The notes under the pieces were generated by a model that ran no database searches, was not told the origin of the DNA, and saw only the letters and a list, made by a program, of their open reading frames with translations. DNA of 8,461 nt from JANQGH01 sp039030175 (lineage in GTDB: Bacteria; Pseudomonadota; Alphaproteobacteria; DSM-16000; Inquilinaceae): the NCBI GenBank assembly GCA_039030175.1, contig JBCCER010000187.1, positions 1-8,461 of the forward strand. The letters are read 5' to 3'. This document shows positions 6,923 to 8,461 of the stretch, piece after piece. The translations under genes and the position numbers were made by a program. Positions within the stretch are counted from its first letter, which is position 1. Every line of letters begins with the position of its first letter.

Positions 6923-6996
6923 CACATTTTTCTCCCTGTTGATAAAAACCGATGCTGAAACCGGGGGACTGATTCCAGCGGGTAATGGCCGGTCAA
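6923..6996 (-). promoter_or_regulatory. Leader between the FAD oxidoreductase gene and dctP; ribosome-binding site and possible weak internal promoter
   Basis: These 74 bases separate the oxidoreductase stop from the dctP start. GGGAGA (6936-6931 on the minus strand) sits eight bases before the ATG at 6922 and decides that start. A TTGACC hexamer at 6996-6991 could be a -35 element, but the hexamer 17 bases on (ATCAGT) is a poor -10, so an extra dctP promoter is only a possibility. No hairpin or operator-like palindrome is evident. Confidence 0.35.
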
Positions 6997-8229
6997 TCAT
7001 GCGAACCTCTCGATCCGATAGCAACCGACGTCGATGTTGGGACGTCCGCCGAGGATGATGTCCGCGAGCAGTCGTCCCGATTTCGGCCCAGAGGTTAGGC
7101 CAACATGATGGTGCCCAAAGCCGAAAAAGACCCGGGGATGTTTGCTTGACCCGCCAAGGACCGGCAGGCTGTCGGATGTCGACGGCCGATGCCCCATCCA
7201 GGAGCGGCGCGACGACGCGGTAAACCCAGGATACAGCCGCTCGATACCTCTTTCCAGCAGGCCGATGGGTCCCTTGCTAGGCGGCTTTTCCGTTCCGCCG
7301 AACTCTACGACGCCGGCAATCCGCAAAACGCCGTCCATTGGCGTGGCCACGAACTTGCCATCGGCGACCATGTAGGGGGCCGGCGGCTTATGACTGGGGT
7401 TCTCGAACACCATGTGATAGCCGCGCTCGCTCTCGATCTTGACCTTGTGGCCGAGCGTCTCGGCGAGTTTCTTCGACCAGATGCCGCAGCAAATGGCCAC
7501 GTTGTCGGCTTCGACCGTACCACCCTGATAGATCACACGAGCGCCGTCGCTATCGGAGTCGATCGCCTGGACGTCGCCCTCGATCCGTTTGCCGCCCTGG
7601 CCCTCAAACCAAGTCGTCAGATCGGCGACATATTGCCCAGGATTCGTGATGTGGCCGTGATCGGTCATGCGATAGGCATAGCCACTGCTAGAGCCGATCT
7701 GTGGGTCGTAGTCGCGCAAGGCATCGGCATCCAGTTCGTCGCCGACAATGCCGTGATCCCGGCGCAGCGCCCAGCCGAAGCCATCGCCCTCGAACGATTT
7801 TCGGTCCGGATAGATGTAGAGATAGTCACTGGGCACGATCCAACGCTCAGCCGGCGTCCCTTTCGCCAGGGCTTGATGCTGCTCGACCGTGTCCAAAAGG
7901 AGCGGCGCCAAACCTGCGGCAATCTCGCGAACCTTCTCGGCCTTGGCCGTGGACAAGTAGCTGGTCAGCCAGGGAAACATCCGGGGCAGATGAGACCAGC
8001 GCAGGAACAGCGGCTTGTCCTTGTTGAACAGCATGCCCGGTGCTTTGGCGAGAATGCCAGGCACCGGCACCGGCACGACAGCACAGCGCGCAAGCACCCC
8101 GCCATTGCCGAAGGAGGCAGCGGCGTCCGCCTTGCCACGGTCGATCAGCGTGACGGCCGCGCCCTGGCGGCGCAGCCACTCGGCCGTCGAAACCCCGACG
8201 ATGCCTCCGCCTATGACGGCAACCCGCAC
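6997..8229 (-). CDS. FAD-dependent D-amino-acid dehydrogenase/oxidase (DadA-like, DAO family)
   Basis: A 410-residue flavoenzyme of the DAO superfamily, near the usual DadA length. The N-terminal Rossmann loop VIGGGIVG (5-12) and the acidic Asp30 at the end of strand two bind FAD. ASFGNGGVL (38-46) replaces the TSFANAG-type segment of DadA. SERGYHMVF (267-275) and GHRPSTSDSLPVLG (346-359) are family motifs, and FGFGHHHVGLTSGPKSGRLL (369-388) is the C-terminal FAD-contact region. It would oxidise a D- or secondary amino acid to the imino acid, passing electrons to a quinone or oxygen. The GTG start at 8229 has GGGAGAGG (8241-8234) just upstream. It lies 34 bases after an enolase-superfamily gene and before a TRAP transporter, fitting a racemise-then-oxidise pathway. 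Candidate substrates such as D-amino acids or 4-hydroxyproline epimers cannot be told apart here. Sarcosine- or glycine-oxidase-like activity is another option. Confidence 0.88.
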   Translation of the reverse strand: MRVAVIGGGIVGVSTAEWLRRQGAAVTLIDRGKADAAASFGNGGVLARCAVVPVPVPGILAKAPGMLFNKDKPLFLRWSHLPRMFPWLTSYLSTAKAEKVREIAAGLAPLLLDTVEQHQALAKGTPAERWIVPSDYLYIYPDRKSFEGDGFGWALRRDHGIVGDELDADALRDYDPQIGSSSGYAYRMTDHGHITNPGQYVADLTTWFEGQGGKRIEGDVQAIDSDSDGARVIYQGGTVEADNVAICCGIWSKKLAETLGHKVKIESERGYHMVFENPSHKPPAPYMVADGKFVATPMDGVLRIAGVVEFGGTEKPPSKGPIGLLERGIERLYPGFTASSRRSWMGHRPSTSDSLPVLGGSSKHPRVFFGFGHHHVGLTSGPKSGRLLADIILGGRPNIDVGCYRIERFA

Positions 8230-8263
8230 TCAGCCTCTCCCATTCTTGCGTTGTGCCATGCGT

Positions 8264-8461
8264 CTATGCCGACACCAGTTCGCCCATACGGGCCAGCTTG
8301 TCTTCATCGACGTCGATGCCCAGCCCCGGAGTCGTGGGAACGACGATCTGACCATCCTGGACCGGGAACGGTTGTTCCAGCAAATCTTCGGTGAGGTAAT
8401 AGCTCGCCTGGTAGAATTCGCAGCCCAGCCGAATGTTGGGCGTCGACGCGACCAGATGGAC
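8264..8461 (-). CDS. Enolase-superfamily mandelate racemase/muconate lactonizing enzyme, C-terminal fragment
   Basis: Only the last 65 residues are in the window; the gene continues past position 8461. The reading frame gives HLVASTPNIRLGCEFYQASY, then YLTEDLLEQPFPVQDGQIVV, then PTTPGLGIDVDEDKL and the stop. Asn-Ile-Arg-Leu-Gly-Cys-Glu-Phe, Pro-Phe-Pro-Val-x-Asp-Gly and Pro-Gly-Leu-Gly-Ile-x-Val-Asp-Glu are typical of the end of the barrel and the capping-domain return in this superfamily. Known members linked to amino-acid oxidases and transporters include epimerases of hydroxyproline betaine and related compounds, but dehydratases and cycloisomerases share this tail. The catalytic lysines and metal ligands lie outside the window, so the reaction is not determined. 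It appears to lead, or lie early in, the operon with the flavoenzyme and TRAP genes. Confidence 0.8.
   Translation of the reverse strand, partial: VHLVASTPNIRLGCEFYQASYYLTEDLLEQPFPVQDGQIVVPTTPGLGIDVDEDKLARMGELVSA

Noticed and set aside
6922..7024. A longer DctP starting at an upstream ATG at 7024
   Set aside because: The 34 extra residues would precede a perfect signal peptide and overlap the flavoenzyme gene. The start at 6922 has a well-spaced GGGAGA.
7189..8394. A 401-codon open frame on the plus strand opposite the flavoenzyme gene and the enolase-family tail
   Set aside because: It is fully antisense to a well-supported FAD oxidoreductase with intact motifs. Its translation is rich in Arg, His and Pro without a recognisable domain, as expected for a shadow frame in GC-rich DNA.

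Overview
The window looks like a piece of a GC-rich alphaproteobacterial chromosome. That placement is an inference from base composition, from the BadF-type kinase and isomerase-only SIS deaminase in the amino-sugar operon, and from the TRAP transporter set. It holds two catabolic gene clusters that converge near position 4000. There are no RNA genes, insertion sequences, CRISPR arrays or phage genes, and coding density is very high. The longest stretches without a gene are about 80 bases.

Left half, plus strand (2-3998): an N-acetylglucosamine utilisation operon. The order is a BadF/BcrA-type amino-sugar kinase (cut by the window edge), a GntR/UTRA repressor, N-acetylglucosamine-6-phosphate deacetylase (NagA), and a two-SIS-domain glucosamine-6-phosphate deaminase of the NagB-II type. 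A small predicted secreted protein of unknown function follows. The first four genes overlap one another by 4, 4 and 17 bases, so translational coupling is likely. Together they would convert GlcNAc to GlcNAc-6-P, then to GlcN-6-P plus acetate, then to fructose-6-P plus ammonia. The GntR protein would sense a phosphorylated intermediate. The sugar transporter and the operon promoter are presumably upstream of the window.

Right half, minus strand (8461-4004): an uptake and oxidation operon. In transcription order it holds the C-terminal end of an enolase-superfamily (mandelate racemase/muconate lactonizing) enzyme, a DadA-like FAD-dependent amino-acid oxidoreductase, and a complete TRAP transporter (DctP, DctQ, DctM). 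The simplest reading is that the TRAP system imports a carboxylate, probably an amino acid or a proline/betaine-like compound. The enolase-superfamily enzyme would epimerise or otherwise rearrange it and the flavoenzyme would oxidise it. The substrate cannot be read from this sequence.

The two clusters meet tail to tail with only 5 bases between their stop codons, and a perfect 9-bp inverted repeat covers both stops. A strong GC hairpin lies between dctP and dctQ and probably sets the excess of binding protein over permease. I see no clearly novel system. The points most worth a second look are the undefined substrate of the racemase-oxidase-TRAP unit, the small secreted protein attached to the nag operon, and the two hairpins.
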